A stretch of DNA of 64,000 bases from Didymodactylos carnosus. Taxonomy: Eukaryota > Rotifera > Eurotatoria > Philodinida > Philodinidae. Every line of letters begins with the position of its first letter. The first letter of the stretch is position 1. The stretch spans positions 1-64,000 of the forward strand of contig CAJNOQ010000046.1 in assembly GCA_905250885.1 (NCBI GenBank), written 5' to 3'. Below are positions 23,674 to 36,282 of the stretch, one piece after another. Made by a program: the position numbers and the translations under genes. The notes beneath the pieces were generated by a model. The model had not been told where the DNA came from. It was given only the letters and a program-made list of their open reading frames with translations, and did not search any database.

Positions 23674-26600
23674 ATGACAGATACAAACAATAATACGTCT
23701 AACGGTGATTTATCATCCCTCAGCGAAAATGAGGTATATTTGTTAACAACAGCTTGCTGTTAAATGAAGAATTTCTTATTTGTCTCTTTGTTCTAGGGTA
23801 TGATGTACAAAGTGAAGAATGTCGTTACGAAATTTTTTCACCCATCATTTTTATTTTCCAGTGCAAGTGAGGTATTGTTAATTCTATAATTTCATTTTTG
23901 CTTGTCATTATAGTTAAATTTCATATTTAGAAAAGAAAACGGACACCATCGACGGAAGATGTACAAGATGATAAAAGAGAAGAGGAGAATCAGGATAAGA
24001 GACGGCCATATAGTGTTAGTGGTAACGATGAGACCGATAATCGACAAACATCAGCTAATCCAAAATCCAGTTTATCACGATCCAAAATTAGAACAACTAC
24101 GAGCTTTCAGCCTAATAGTAAATTTACTCTCAAATATTGAGCAACACTGAGTGAAAATTTTTAACTGAAAATGTACTTCTTCGTTTCTTTCAGCAGTTCG
24201 TTTTGCAGATGAGCAATTACAACTGACAGATGACGAAGATTCAAACGATGGTAATCGATTGCATACAAAAGAATTAAAACAACTTTATCATCCACAAACA
24301 AAACGCCGTCGTATAATAACAAACGGAAATAGTAATTTATTATAAACTGACGACTTTTTCTTATTTTTTGACATTGAAAATAGTGGAGAAAAATAGTTAT
24401 CTAAACTATTTTGGCACTAACCATACTTACTATGTCCTGTGATAAAATGTTCTCGTTTTTATTTTTAGTGTTAACATCAACAACATCAAATTCTTCAAAA
24501 ATACCTGAAATTACTATTTCTCAAGCATCGTCCATCTTTCTTGATAATGGTAACAAAACCATGGTTTCAAAAGAAAGAAAATATCAAACGTTAACGACTG
24601 CAGCACTTACATCACAAAGACAAATCAACAGTCCGATTTATGATCATTCCACATTATTTTCGGCTGTCAATAATGTAAGTTCATAATATCAACTCTTTTG
24701 CACTATATGCTGACTACCGTGCATTTTTCCTTTTCATTGTTCTAGCATGCATTGTCACCAATAGGATCGCCAGTGAAAACGTCCACTTCAGATGTAAGCT
24801 GCAGTGATTTATTTGTTTATTTTAATAGTATAGAGTGAGATTGCATTTTTTAGACATACTTACGCTAACTACATCTTTATTGTAGAAACAAAGTCGCCTC
24901 ATTTTGTCTACCATTTCTTTTTTATTTTTGGGCATGACCGAAATAGCCAACCTTATTAAAAAAATGAACTTTTTTTCTTTAAGTCATACGCCAGTCGAAA
25001 CAATCAGACATTGGCATGCAATGCAGTTAGTCGTGGTTTCGACAATCATCTGGTAAGCAATATGAATACTTTATAGCAAATTGATTCTAAAACATTTCGT
25101 TCCATTATTTCAGTTGTCACCAAACGCAAAGTTGTTTAATACAAGTTACTCGTCTATCAATTCACGACGTCTGCCATATATTGAACGTCTTCGTCGTCGA
25201 GCTTTAGAAGACTGTGTACGATTAAACAGAACACTTCTCGATCCGTGAGTATTGTAATGCTAAGCTTGATGATTCAGATGAAGGATGGATATTTGTAGAA
25301 TAGTAGGCAACACGGACAGTAGTATATCTGAGAAATAATGCTTATATATACAGTTTATTGTCAGATGATGGGAACTTAATTGCTTTTCCTTAGACCATTA
25401 TCAACACCTATCGTCGATCAAGATTTACATATAACACCAAAAATTGAAAAAGAAGCTGGAGTACCACGTGGAGTACAAACTGAAGTAAATAGATTATTAA
25501 TTAATTTGTTTTATTAGTTTTATTTTATTTATTTTTCATGTCTTTATTATAGAACTCAACTAGTGATTTCAATGGCACATCATCAAAACATCGAGCATTT
25601 CCACCGGTTTCTATAAGAAACGAGATTACATCAATACCAACAGGAAAAAACATTACCAGTCAAGCGCAAGTATCGCAGCCTCAATTCCCATCTTTATCAA
25701 CTAATAGTACAATTACAATCGAACCCAAAATACAGTCCAACAATGCGAAGGTGTGTTAGTCAATTCTTTTTTTTGTTATAAGTGTCATTTTTTAAGTCCG
25801 ATTCATCTTATATGTAGGTTATGGGCGATTTCACGCCATTCTCATGGCCAAAATTTATTCATGCACAAGAAGAATTCGCCAGACAAAATTCAAAATTATG
25901 TCAGAGTGAGATAGGTTTGTGAATACTATCAAATTAAGCAGGGACTGATACCCAAAAGACTTGCTGTGGATGATAAAATGGTAGCCATACTGCATAGAAG
26001 TACTCTAAAGGTTATCTCTTTTTGGATGCAAGAACGTTAACAAGTGCTCTACTAGCCCCACTATAATCCAAAATATGGCTCTTCTACTGAAAGTTTTCTT
26101 TTTGTTTTAGAACCCATTCAATTTGTTCAAAGTAAAACAACTGTTCACGAACCACAAACTCTACCTGATACAACTAAAAAGCTGCAGCCCAATGGATCAA
26201 CAAAAGTACAATCATCAACATCAGTACCTACATCAGCCCGGATCTCTTCGTTTAAGATGCCTGTTCCTCATGAGGTAGGATGGAAATGTCCATCTTGTTC
26301 CATGGAACATTCAACGCAAACAGCGTCATGCTCATTTTGTCATGCTATCAATCCAAAATATAAACGGTTAAGTGGTATGTAAAACGTTTTATGATGATCA
26401 TCAGTTGATATTTCGAAAAACCTTTCCTGTTCACTTTTAGTGAAGAGCAACGACAAGCCATCAGTATCTGTCTCATCATCTATGCTCCAAACTCAACCTG
26501 ACACAATATCAGCTCAATTGGATACTAGACAGAGTGAAGCAAACATAGTACAAACATCCTCAGCCACATCTCAACCAATAGACTGTATGTATCACGCAAT

Positions 26601-28460
26601 AAGTTGAAAATATTGAGAAAAATTGCTCATCCTCTTCGTTTTAGCCTCTCCGAAAACAGCTATCGAAACATCAAATACAGCACAAAGTCAATCAAATGCA
26701 GTTACCTCTTCACTCTCGACTACTTTTTCGGTTCCCATATCAGCGACGAAATTACCAAACAGCGTAACAAGTTCATCAACAGCATCTGTCTCAACAGGAA
26801 CGTTTGCACAACCAATATCATCGGGTGTAACTCCACCAAGTTTGTCCGAAAAACTATTACAATTCGGTTCATCTTCAAATTTCAATTTCAACACCAATCC
26901 ATCAATAAACCTACCTGTGACAACAACATCGCAGTTATTTCAACCAAGTATTATCAATTCGTCAGCTACAACTACAGTTCCATCAACATCAACTGGATTT
27001 CATATTAGTGGTGGTATAGCTCTACCCACAACAACACAGTCCGTTCCGCCAAATATATCTACCGCATCAACCACACAGTCTGGATCGATCAGCACATCGC
27101 TTACGCAAAGCACAAATAGTGTTCTCCCTGTCTCAACAACGATTGTTAGCAGTGTACCAAGTACTACTACAACACAAAATCCATCTGCGCAAATTACTAC
27201 AGCAACAACAACAACAACATTTGGTCAGGGATTTAGCCTTAGTCCATTTAGTTCATTTCCATCGTCATTATCGAGCGGTTTTCCAGTCCAAACAGCAAAA
27301 CCATCAACAACCAGCACAGTTGCAAATATATCTTCTACAACAACTCCTTTTCTCTTTGGTTCTTCAGCATCATCATTTGTGTCCCCTTTCAGCGGGTTTA
27401 CTAATCCTTCTGCAAGTTTTCCAACAACAACTTCACAGGCAAATGTTTTAACAACAACAACGATACAGTCTCAACCATTTCAATCGATTGCTTCAACATC
27501 TCTTTCTCCACCAAACACCGTCGTTTCACTTTCTTCAACAACAATAGCTCAAACACCAGCATCGTCGACTAGTACTTTTAGTACGTTTGGTGGAATCGGT
27601 TCTGGTACTTTTTCGACTTTTTCGACAACCATACCATCAACAAAAACATCAACATCAGATATTCTATCAACTACAGCTACAACAGCAGCACCATTTCTGT
27701 TTGGGTCAACGGCAACATCACAATCCTCTGAGAAAGGTACGTGAAAACTTTTTGTTAAAAACAACTGTAAAAGAATGTTTGACTGCCATTGATATTCTAT
27801 TATTAGTATAACTGATCTTATTTGTTTTTCAGAGTCATTTCCATTTGGATCATCACCATCATTGTTTGGATTTCCGGCAACTTCTTCGCAGACTACAACA
27901 TTACAACCATTTCAACCGAATATTTCCAGTTCATCAACCACTACTACAACAGCTGCTCCAATACCTGGTTTTGCGTTTAACCCATCTACTAATAGCAACA
28001 GTAGCAATGGTACCCAGTCGTCACTAGCCACCTCAACAGCGTTTGGTATCCCCACTACATTAAATTTCAATTTCGGAGGAACTGCACCTAGTCAGCCAAA
28101 TGGAAGCCCATTCCACTTTGGCGGTCAAGTACCATTTTCGACTTCGGTATCGGCGTCGGTAGTAAATCCGGGTGCTCAGGCATCTTCTGAAGGGTACGTA
28201 GTAAAAATCTTTTTTACTTCTTCACTGATTCTTCGGTATTTAAAATCTAAGAAAGGTAGATTGCTTTCAGTATCTATGGAAGTCTACAACATGTACTTTC
28301 TGTCAGGACTTCTATATTTACAAAAATCCATCTTCTCATTTAACAGTATGATTTCTGATAACGTTTTTCCTTTCGTTTTAGTCCAAATCCGTTTAGTGCC
28401 ACGGGTAATGAGACACCAAAACGCACATTTGCTAAAGCCAAACGACGAAAACCAATATAA
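23674..28460 (+). CDS. NUP153: nuclear basket nucleoporin, NUP153-like
   Basis: FG nucleoporin of the nuclear side of the pore, a docking site for import and export complexes. I read 16 exons giving about 1,085 aa (human ~1,475). It opens MTDTNNNTSNGDLSSLSEN; the next exon encodes a short amphipathic-looking segment (KVKNVVTKFFHPSF). A basic stretch, RRLPYIERLRRRALED, lies near residue 275. A single RanBP2-type zinc finger, GWKCPSC then ten residues then CSFC, lies near 495-520. It is followed by about 500 residues rich in Ser/Thr/Pro with scattered FG, LFGS and FNFGG repeats. The protein ends in a basic tail, TFAKAKRRKPI, as in NUP153. NUP153 normally has several fingers; only one is found here. 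POM121 or another FG protein is a less likely alternative, since it lacks such a finger. Confidence 0.75.
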
Positions 28461-29430
28461 CTGACCTTTTTGTCACGCCTTATTCATAATTATTTGTTTT
28501 CCTCTATTGCACCAAGGGGCTTCTCTTATATTATTATTAAAAAAAGATAAATAAGAATTCTTTTTCTTAAGATCATTTTTAATTTAATATATATTTCTGC
28601 ATTAAATTTGTGGTTGTTAGAAGCATTATTAGTTAGTTAGTAAGTAACGTTATTAGTTACCATAATTAGTGAAATAGGCAGTAGAAGGTTGTTTTTTTGT
28701 TTACAGTACTGTTAGGCAAATTTCTTAACTCTCTAATATATATATTTTCTTTTGTTCAGTTAGCATTATTTTTGTATGAAAAAAAACCCCAATTGTTAAT
28801 CGAAATTGTGCACTTTTTTCTGTCTATTTGCTCCATGTTTTTTGTGTGTGAATGTTTTCTGTTATTGTATTATTGTTCATTAGATAAGCTGATTAAACTT
28901 TCGGCCTGAGTCTTTTGCATTATGTTTTCTGTGCGAACTGTTCGATCGTATTTAGCAAATAAAAAGAAAGACGAAGTTTGTGTTGTCTTTTTTTATGTTT
29001 CGTTTTGTGTTTCTGTTTATATCAACACTTTAGTAAGTAGTATAAGATAGAAAAAAACAACTAACATATTCGTCGTTACTTATTTTGTATATCCGCCAAT
29101 ATAGAAAAGCGGCGGGTTTTTTTCTGTTTTTTTCGTACAAGTTTTAATTGAATCATCTCTGTTCTTGCACGCAAAATAAATCTGATAAGAAATGAGTAAT
29201 GCTTTTTTTTTTCTTTTGTTTAACTAGTAACTATTTATTCAGAAAATTTTTGATATCAGCCTTTCACAAACTCGAAGTTTAATTTATATAAACTTAGTTT
29301 AAACTTGCTGACTTAGGATCTTTTGTGTGTTCTTAATCATTCAAGATAAAACTTACTGTTGTCTGCACTCTTTTTTTTAGATCATTCTACTTTTCTACTC
29401 CTTTACATTCGAAATCTATTATCAAAGAGA
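28461..29430. other. 3' flank of the nucleoporin gene and 5' flank of BUD31
   Basis: Very T-rich sequence with no coding exon. It contains the nucleoporin poly(A) signal and presumably the BUD31 promoter and 5' UTR, which begins somewhere after about 29,200. Confidence 0.5.
28958..28963 (+). terminator. probable poly(A) signal of the nucleoporin gene
   Basis: AATAAA about 500 nt after the stop codon, followed by a T/GT-rich stretch (GTTTGTGTTGTC) of the type found downstream of cleavage sites. Confidence 0.45.
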
Positions 29431-29862
29431 ATGGTTAAAGTTCGTAAGAATAAACCAAAACCAGAAGGATGGGAATTAATTGAACCAACTTTAGATGAAT
29501 TAGATGCAAAAATGCGAGAAGCAGAAATAGCACCACACGAAGGAAAACGCAAAGTGGAAACATTATGGCCAATATTCAAAATACATCATCAAAAATCACG
29601 TTTTCTGTTCGATTTATATTTTAAACGTAAAGCAATTAGCAAAGAATTATACGATTATTGTATCAAAGAATCAATTGCTGATAAATCTTTAATTGCACAA
29701 TGGAAAAAACAAGGTTACGAAAATTTATGTTGCCTACGTTGTATACAACCACGTGATACAAATTTTGGTAAAAAGTGTGTTTGCCGTGTGCCAAAAGAAA
29801 AACTAGAAGAAGGAAAAGTTGTAGAATGTGTTCATTGTGGATGTCGTGGATGTTCAGGTTAG
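29431..29862 (+). CDS. BUD31: BUD31 / G10 splicing factor
   Basis: Intronless frame of 143 aa; the human protein has 144. BUD31 is a spliceosomal protein present in activated complexes, where it sits near the U2/U6 core. It opens [20 protein letters not shown], followed by the helical region [12 protein letters not shown] and [16 protein letters not shown]. The end carries the family's cysteine-rich zinc cluster: [13 protein letters not shown] and [12 protein letters not shown]. The start is fixed by comparison with the family; the open frame extends further upstream but has no other ATG. The reading frame is intact. Lack of introns is unusual beside its many-intron neighbours. Confidence 0.96.
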   Translation: MVKVRKNKPKPEGWELIEPTLDELDAKMREAEIAPHEGKRKVETLWPIFKIHHQKSRFLFDLYFKRKAISKELYDYCIKESIADKSLIAQWKKQGYENLCCLRCIQPRDTNFGKKCVCRVPKEKLEEGKVVECVHCGCRGCSG

Positions 29863-32800
29863 ATGCTCAAAAAAACAACAACTTGTTATTGTAATTTTAC
29901 TTTGTACATGTTACGATTTAAATGATTATGTGCTTTCATTTTGTGTCATTGTTCTACTGTTTTTTGTTTGTAAAATATGAGCTGTATAGTAAAATAAGGA
30001 AAAAACAATAGATATTCAACTCAGTTAACTTCTTAAGACAAGTAAAAAAAACAATCAATTTTAAAGGTAATATTATTACATATGAAGGTGGAACCGACGT
30101 TAAACGATAACGAACATCCTTTTCAAATCTCCTTTCACCTCAAGAAAGTCGATTTTGAAATTCACTCATGGTGTCCTAAAGTTCGTACTTTCAATTGCAC
30201 CAATTGTTATGTTTCGAAAATACGTTTTTCGAGTTTTTAAGCAAGTTTTCTAAAAGCGTAGAACCACAGTTACATTAGCCCAAAACGTAGTAGTTTTATG
30301 AAAAAATCTCTACGCAAGAAAATACCTATACAGCATAGACATGCATGCATGAATACTGGATTGAACGTGATTGAAAACTTATAAAAATACATATATAAAT
30401 TTTTCGACTTCTCAAGAAATATATTTTTTTCGAACAAAAGCAGCGCGCATTTCTCTTTATTGCCTGTTTTTAGAACTGTTTTCATTTACAAGATTTCTCT
30501 TCAATTTTAAACTCGACAAAGTTCGATTTGATCCTCAATTAAACAGAAAATTCGGTACTGTGACATACCAAAGCCGATTATTCGTGTGAGGTTGATAGGA
30601 TTAATATTCGCTAAAAATTTCTTTAAGATTGGACACTTCTCTCAAGAATAGATTTCTGGAAGGAGGGCTTAAAGAAGTTGAATGAATGCCGAGTTTGTTT
30701 TAATATGAACAAAAAAGAAAACTATAATATCAAAAACCAAACATAAACAACAACATGTGCTACAACTATACTTTCTTTTATCAGCAAAGATAAACATTTA
30801 ACCAAAAGCAAAATTTTCTACAAGAAATTGTATGTAAAATAGTTTCGGTGGACGAGAATGAATTTTGTAGATAAACCTTTTGTCAACGTCAATTAAGATT
30901 ATTGGGGTTCATAACATAAACACATTAAAAACGTCTATGTTGTCTAAGTGAAATTTTCGAAGGTTATAAAACAAGGTTCAGAATTATTATTTTTATACAC
31001 GTTAGTCTATTGTGGGTGATAGTCCTTGTAAAAAAAGCGTAATTCTACCACATTGCAAACTAACCCTATCATATTTGTTCAAAAGAAGAGTACTATTATT
31101 ATCTGAGGAATTTATCCAAGTTCCAATCACACCTATTACCAATTTTATTTAAGTAACTCCAGTTTGTTCATGGATTATTTCATATCAAAGAGGATTCTTC
31201 TCAGATTTAAAATAGAATATTTTCAACACGATATGTTTTAGTAATGTGTTCCATTAGGTTAAAGGTTAACGTAGCATAAAAATTTAAGATTGAATATCAT
31301 CTATTTGCACATAGAAATAGAAGAGGATGAAAGTATTCTTATGCTTATGTGCATTTGATTTAACGATAAACGTATCACCTGATTCACGACAAAAAATACG
31401 ACGATTATGTACAATAACAGTTTTCTTTTCTGTATCAGACAGTACTGCACGTTCTTGTTTCAATAAATGTTAATAAAATAAAAATGAAATATCTTTGTTT
31501 ATTCCAGTTCATTCTCTTCTTACTCGGCATGTTATTTTTGGTGGTCATGATGATGATGTTGGAAAGTCATTTGTGTAATCTAGTTGTAGTTTTTCAGAAT
31601 AATTTGGAATCACCTATCGCTGAATTTATTAGAACGGTTAGTTAATTTACATGATGATGGCATAACAACTGTAATTGTCATAGAAAAAATAAACTATTAC
31701 TCATAAAGCCCGTTATTTATCCCGCACTTTCTTCATGAGTTTTAGTGAAGGTGTAATGGCAGATTTGTCTTTAGATATCTGTATTTTTCTATCGAAGACT
31801 ACTTCGTCACTTTCTCTAGGTTCGGTTCAGGCTGACTTTCGCCGGCATATCCGTTTCTAGTTGGATGTGGAACGACAGTGTTACAGATATCTAGCTTCTT
31901 AAACGTCAACCATTTTTCAAATCGTTGGAAACAACGACAGCGGTGGGGCTGTCGTAATCGAACACTGATATCTACAAATTAACGTGAGTGACTTTACAAA
32001 ATCGCATGAGTTCCTGTCCGACATGTATTTCAAGTTCGAACGCCGAAAAAGTTCATTAAAAGTCGATTAAATTGAGTAACCAATTTCTCTGAAAAGACAG
32101 ATAATTTCACAAATCGTTTGTGTGAATGTGTGTGCACCATTGTCTTGACTTTTAAAAAAATATATTACTATATAGTATACACCACACCCCAGCCCTATAG
32201 GCTGTACCGTTGCTGGAAAAATAGTACCTATCGAACAACAGTAGCATAGCGGCAGCATTACTATAGAATCAGCTGTTCATCGATCGGTGTATTTTACGGC
32301 TTGTTGGAGAATATTCATATTTTTTTTCCATTAGGTTGCATAGGGGTGGACCACATGTTATTCTGCAAGAAAATGTCAGCTCTACAAATCTAGATACATG
32401 GAAGAAGCAGTAGCGATTAGTGAATTGCGTTTCAACAATCATAGTTTTAAGGACTTCTGATAATGTTTCTTAAACTCTAACATAACGTTAGTTAGGATAG
32501 AAAAAATACAACTTCTGAAAATATATACACTTGAATTGGATCAATTGTTGTAACTATGTTAAAAATGAAATATTTATCAAATCTTATTTCATAGATCTTA
32601 TCGTATCGTGTTGTTTTTTGAAAATGACTTTCTATCTAAATTACGTTCTTTTATAAAAAAAAGAAGTTGCCGTCATTCATGCGAAAGTTTACTTAAGATG
32701 CCATATAGATCTACTATTCACAGAAAAGAACTAAAATTATAAAAAAAAAAGATAATTCATTTCTAAGAAATAATTTATGCTTAAACGGCTAATATGTATA

Positions 32801-32987
32801 GGAGAGAAAAAAAGATCTCTATTCAGCTCTCACGATGATTGAAAATGAATTTTCACTAGAATTTATCTCTGCATGCTTCAAAGTTATTATTTTTTCCTTA
32901 TTTGAATGGATGTGAAAAAACACCGTAGAAAACTTATGCTTTCTCGTCAATGTATTTTCTAGAGCAGAAGTAACATATCTGTCAAAT
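29863..32987. other. 3.1 kb intergenic region between BUD31 and guanylate kinase
   Basis: No intact gene seen. It holds a coding-like fragment on the minus strand (31284-31463, listed separately). A short hairpin near 31935-31958 has ACGACAGC paired with GGCTGTCGT. The last few hundred bases are probably the promoter of the guanylate kinase gene. Confidence 0.5.
31284..31463 (-). pseudogene. possible remnant of a coding exon
   Basis: A 59-residue open stretch with no ATG whose codon choice resembles the genes around it. The translation includes DTEKKTVIVHNRRIFC and SGDTFIVKSNAHKHK, which read like a real charged protein and not chance AT-rich translation. A stop sits just upstream and no clear splice acceptor was found. 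I cannot name the family. It may be a fragment of a decayed gene, or chance. Confidence 0.25.
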
Positions 32988-34009
32988 ATGGCACCGATAC
33001 ATTATTCAACGCCACGTCCAGTTGTTTTCTCTGGACCAAGCGGGTATTTAATTCTGCTTAGTAAAGGGATCATTTTACCAATGCTCGCTTATCTTCACGT
33101 GTATAACAGTCAGTTATCAAATTATTTCTTCTTTAGTTCTGGTAAGAGTACATTAATTACAAAACTATTCAAAGAATATCCAACAGCGTTTGCTTATAGC
33201 ATTTCACGTACGTTATGCTATATTCATGTCTACTGTGTTTTTTTATGCATAAATATTCACCTTCTAGATACAACACGTTCTTCCAGACCTGGTGAACAAA
33301 ATGGGATAGGTAGATACTTTAAATGTAAAAAAAATATTTTGTTGTATGAATGTTTATACTCATTTTAGAATATCATTTTGTAACAAGAAATGATATGGAA
33401 AGAATGTTAATAAATGATGAATTTTTAGAATCAACCGAATTTTCTGGTAATCTCTATGGAACAAGGTATAGATGCTTTAAAAAAAGAAATCTATTGATTC
33501 TTACTATTAACAATATACTGATCAAGTTTGCTTTCATTATTAGCAAAAAATCTGTTGAAGATGTGGCTAAAACAGGAAAAATATGTATACTGGATGTTGA
33601 TAAACAAGGTGTTAAAAATATAAAGAAAACCGATCTAAATCCAACGTATATTTATATTAGTCCACCAAGTTATGAAGTTCTTGTGAGTAATATTGTGAAC
33701 AAAATAAGCACTTAGATAGGTGTTGTTCATCATGTTTAGGAGAAAAGATTGCGCGGTCGTCAGACAGAAAATGAGAGTGCCATTGTGAAACGTTTACAAG
33801 AAGCAAAAGAAGCAATGGAATTTAGTAAAGAATCGGGCGTTTATCATCATATTGTTGTTAATGATAATCTTGACGTGGCTTATAATTTTCTAAAAGATCT
33901 TTTAATAAAAGTATGTTTATTACTTAATATTTTTCTTCTACATATTGAATTTACGTTTCACTTCTAGGAAATCGATGAAGTTGTCAAACATCAAAATGCT
34001 GCCCATTAA
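32988..34009 (+). CDS. GUK1: guanylate kinase
   Basis: Phosphorylates GMP to GDP with ATP, in the cytosol; required for guanine nucleotide recycling. Seven exons: 32988-33043, 33137-33207, 33268-33309, 33369-33465, 33544-33682, 33740-33910 and 33968-34009. They total 618 nt, or 205 aa (human 198). The P-loop FSGPSGSGKSTL (about residues 14-25) is split by intron 1 inside the second Gly codon. The GMP-binding segment TTRSSRPGEQNGIEYHF follows near 43, then ILDVDKQGVKNI near 110. RLRGRQTENESAIVKRL near 141 is the lid region. All junctions are GT-AG and in frame, with no missing key residues. Confidence 0.95.
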
Positions 34010-36282
34010 AGAGAATTATTATTTAATTTTATTAGAAATGTAGTTTGAAAAATCTAAATATTTTTTTATACAATGAACTGCCTTGACATACAATTTAAAA
34101 AAATCGCTCTTCTTTCGCTTTATGTCCTTGAGTCTTAATTTTATTTTTGTGTATGTAATCTCCTTCTGTATTTATTTATTTATTAATAGTCAAATTTTTT
34201 TTTTGTCTAATCAAAAATGAAGCTCTGAGAAAAACAATATGCAATCGTTTACGATATTAAGACTTTTCAAGATATTTTTTTTGTTAACTTTCCTCAAAGG
34301 AAGTAATTTAGTTATAAATTGAGTCTGCTATATATATTGAATGTTCGTATATGTATACTGTTGTATACATCACTACATGCTTACTGTATAAATACAAGAG
34401 ATTTGTAAACATATATATTTTCAATACACAACTGAGCTATATCTGACAATTGTTGAGATCAAATTTTGCTCATCTCTTTCATCTATTCATAGTGTCTCTA
34501 CTCTCCTTCGCTAAATTTACAGCAATCCATTATGTATTATGTCACATTTTGAATTTTGGTAGTTTGATTTATTCTATTAATTCTTATTTGAACCATATGC
34601 GGTTTTAATGTATTCGCATCAATTATTAAGGGAGAGGTGACTGATGCTAACATGAACAGCAGTTAGAATTTATGATGAAAGTTAGCGTGATGAGTGTATC
34701 ATTCATTAACTCGTTTTGAAAAAAAATCAGAAAGTATTCTAGAAAACATCGTTAGTCTCGACTCTGTACCGATGTGGTACACATTTTTTAATCAACTTGA
34801 TTATATTTTTGCTTAAATGGATATCCGATTGCTTTCGTGCACTTTTTGTTATATGGGTTGCGTGTCCTAAAAATGTATGACTATGGAAAGAAGAAATACA
34901 CAGACGACGTGATTTTTATGTTAACAAACTATTGTGTGAGGAAATTCGAAAAACATGTACAGTTTGAAAAGAATTGTTACGATTTATGATCTTAACACAC
35001 TCTCTGCCATATACTTTAGCCAAAATGCATTTCAGAATAATAATTTCCTTTTAGGACCATATATGCTAACTGAATATAACAAATCGGAACTCTTTTTTAC
35101 AAGAAATCGAACAATTAGCGAAAAGTAATATAGTCAACAGATGCAAAATTGTTAATTTGAGTGAAAGAGGACAAATTATTTGAATATTAAAATCATTGAT
35201 AAGATCATTCAAAAATAAGTTAGTTAAGCTTGTTTTAAGAAAGATATGTTTTAGATCTTGGAATACTTTCGAGCTCATGAACCGGTTTTGGTAGATGATA
35301 TTCTCCATCTGATTTATCATACTATAATTTAGTATTTCACGAAATATTTAACTTTATATCACAAACATTTTGCCTTGCAGATGACGAGAGGCAATTAGTA
35401 TCAACACGTTGTTCTGAGTCAAGTGGTGAGGATTAAAATTCGTCATGATTACCAATCGGATTCGTTTGATTTTTAATTGAAAATCGCACGCTGAATATTT
35501 CCTGTATTATGAACATTTCTATGTGGTTGATAAATAATTCTAGAACGATTAGGCACGCACTGTATCAACATTATGGCTTTTGATGAACGATAAGATATTG
35601 TCTATAATAATACTGTAACCAATATCTCGAGACATCCAGAATTAGAGCGTAATACTTAACAAAATGTGTGTGCTACTATAAAAGTTCATACGCTATGCTA
35701 TATTTCTATTTACGTCGTCAATTACTAAATACAATGATAAGTACAAGTTCTCGAATCTAAATCATGCCATTGTTCACAATAAATGAAATGAGATTTGTTA
35801 CGTGATTTTTGCCCTGATCATTTCTATACTTTTGACATAAAAAACTTGATTTCTTTTAATCCAGATCTGTTGCATAGATTAGTTCTCGCTTCGTCGACTC
35901 ACTCTCACAAAGTCACTCTTACACCGCCCTTCCGCCTTTGATATTCTTTGAAGTCATATTCTCGTTTCGCCGACTTTTTTCGAAAAGTTGGTGAAACGAG
36001 AAGACGCCATTGCATATATCTCGTTACCATGATCAAAAGCATGTTATATTTGTGATCCTTTTTTCATTTTGTCCGAAGCAATTTTCTTAAAATAAATTTT
36101 GCTGTTATCTTTTCTAGTTTTATCTAATAATACAGTTATTCATTACTTTATAGCTAGGTTTTTTTATATAACTATTGTTACTGTTCAAAGTCTCGACATT
36201 TTATTTTCGTATAAAAATAAGGCGTTTGTACAAAAAAACCTTCTAAAGTAGAAAACTAAAAATCAGTATGTTATAAAACTTA
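34010..36282. other. intergenic region between convergent genes
   Basis: 2.3 kb of AT-rich sequence separating the 3' ends of guanylate kinase (+) and CFAP96 (-). No coding exon was recognised. The one notable structure is the palindrome at 35959-36002. Confidence 0.5.
35959..36002. repeat. 44-bp imperfect palindrome
   Basis: TTCTCGTTTCGCCGACTTTT pairs with the inverted copy ending GTTGGTGAAACGAGAA about a TTTTCGAAAA centre, with only a few mismatches. A related word, TTCTCGCTTCGTCGACTC, lies about 80 bases to the left, suggesting a larger decayed array. Confidence 0.65.

Noticed and set aside
26604-27451. Open frames overlapping the nucleoporin FG region
   Set aside because: Alternate-frame shadows of the Ser/Thr/Gln-rich exon; only the frame with FG repeats joins the other exons.
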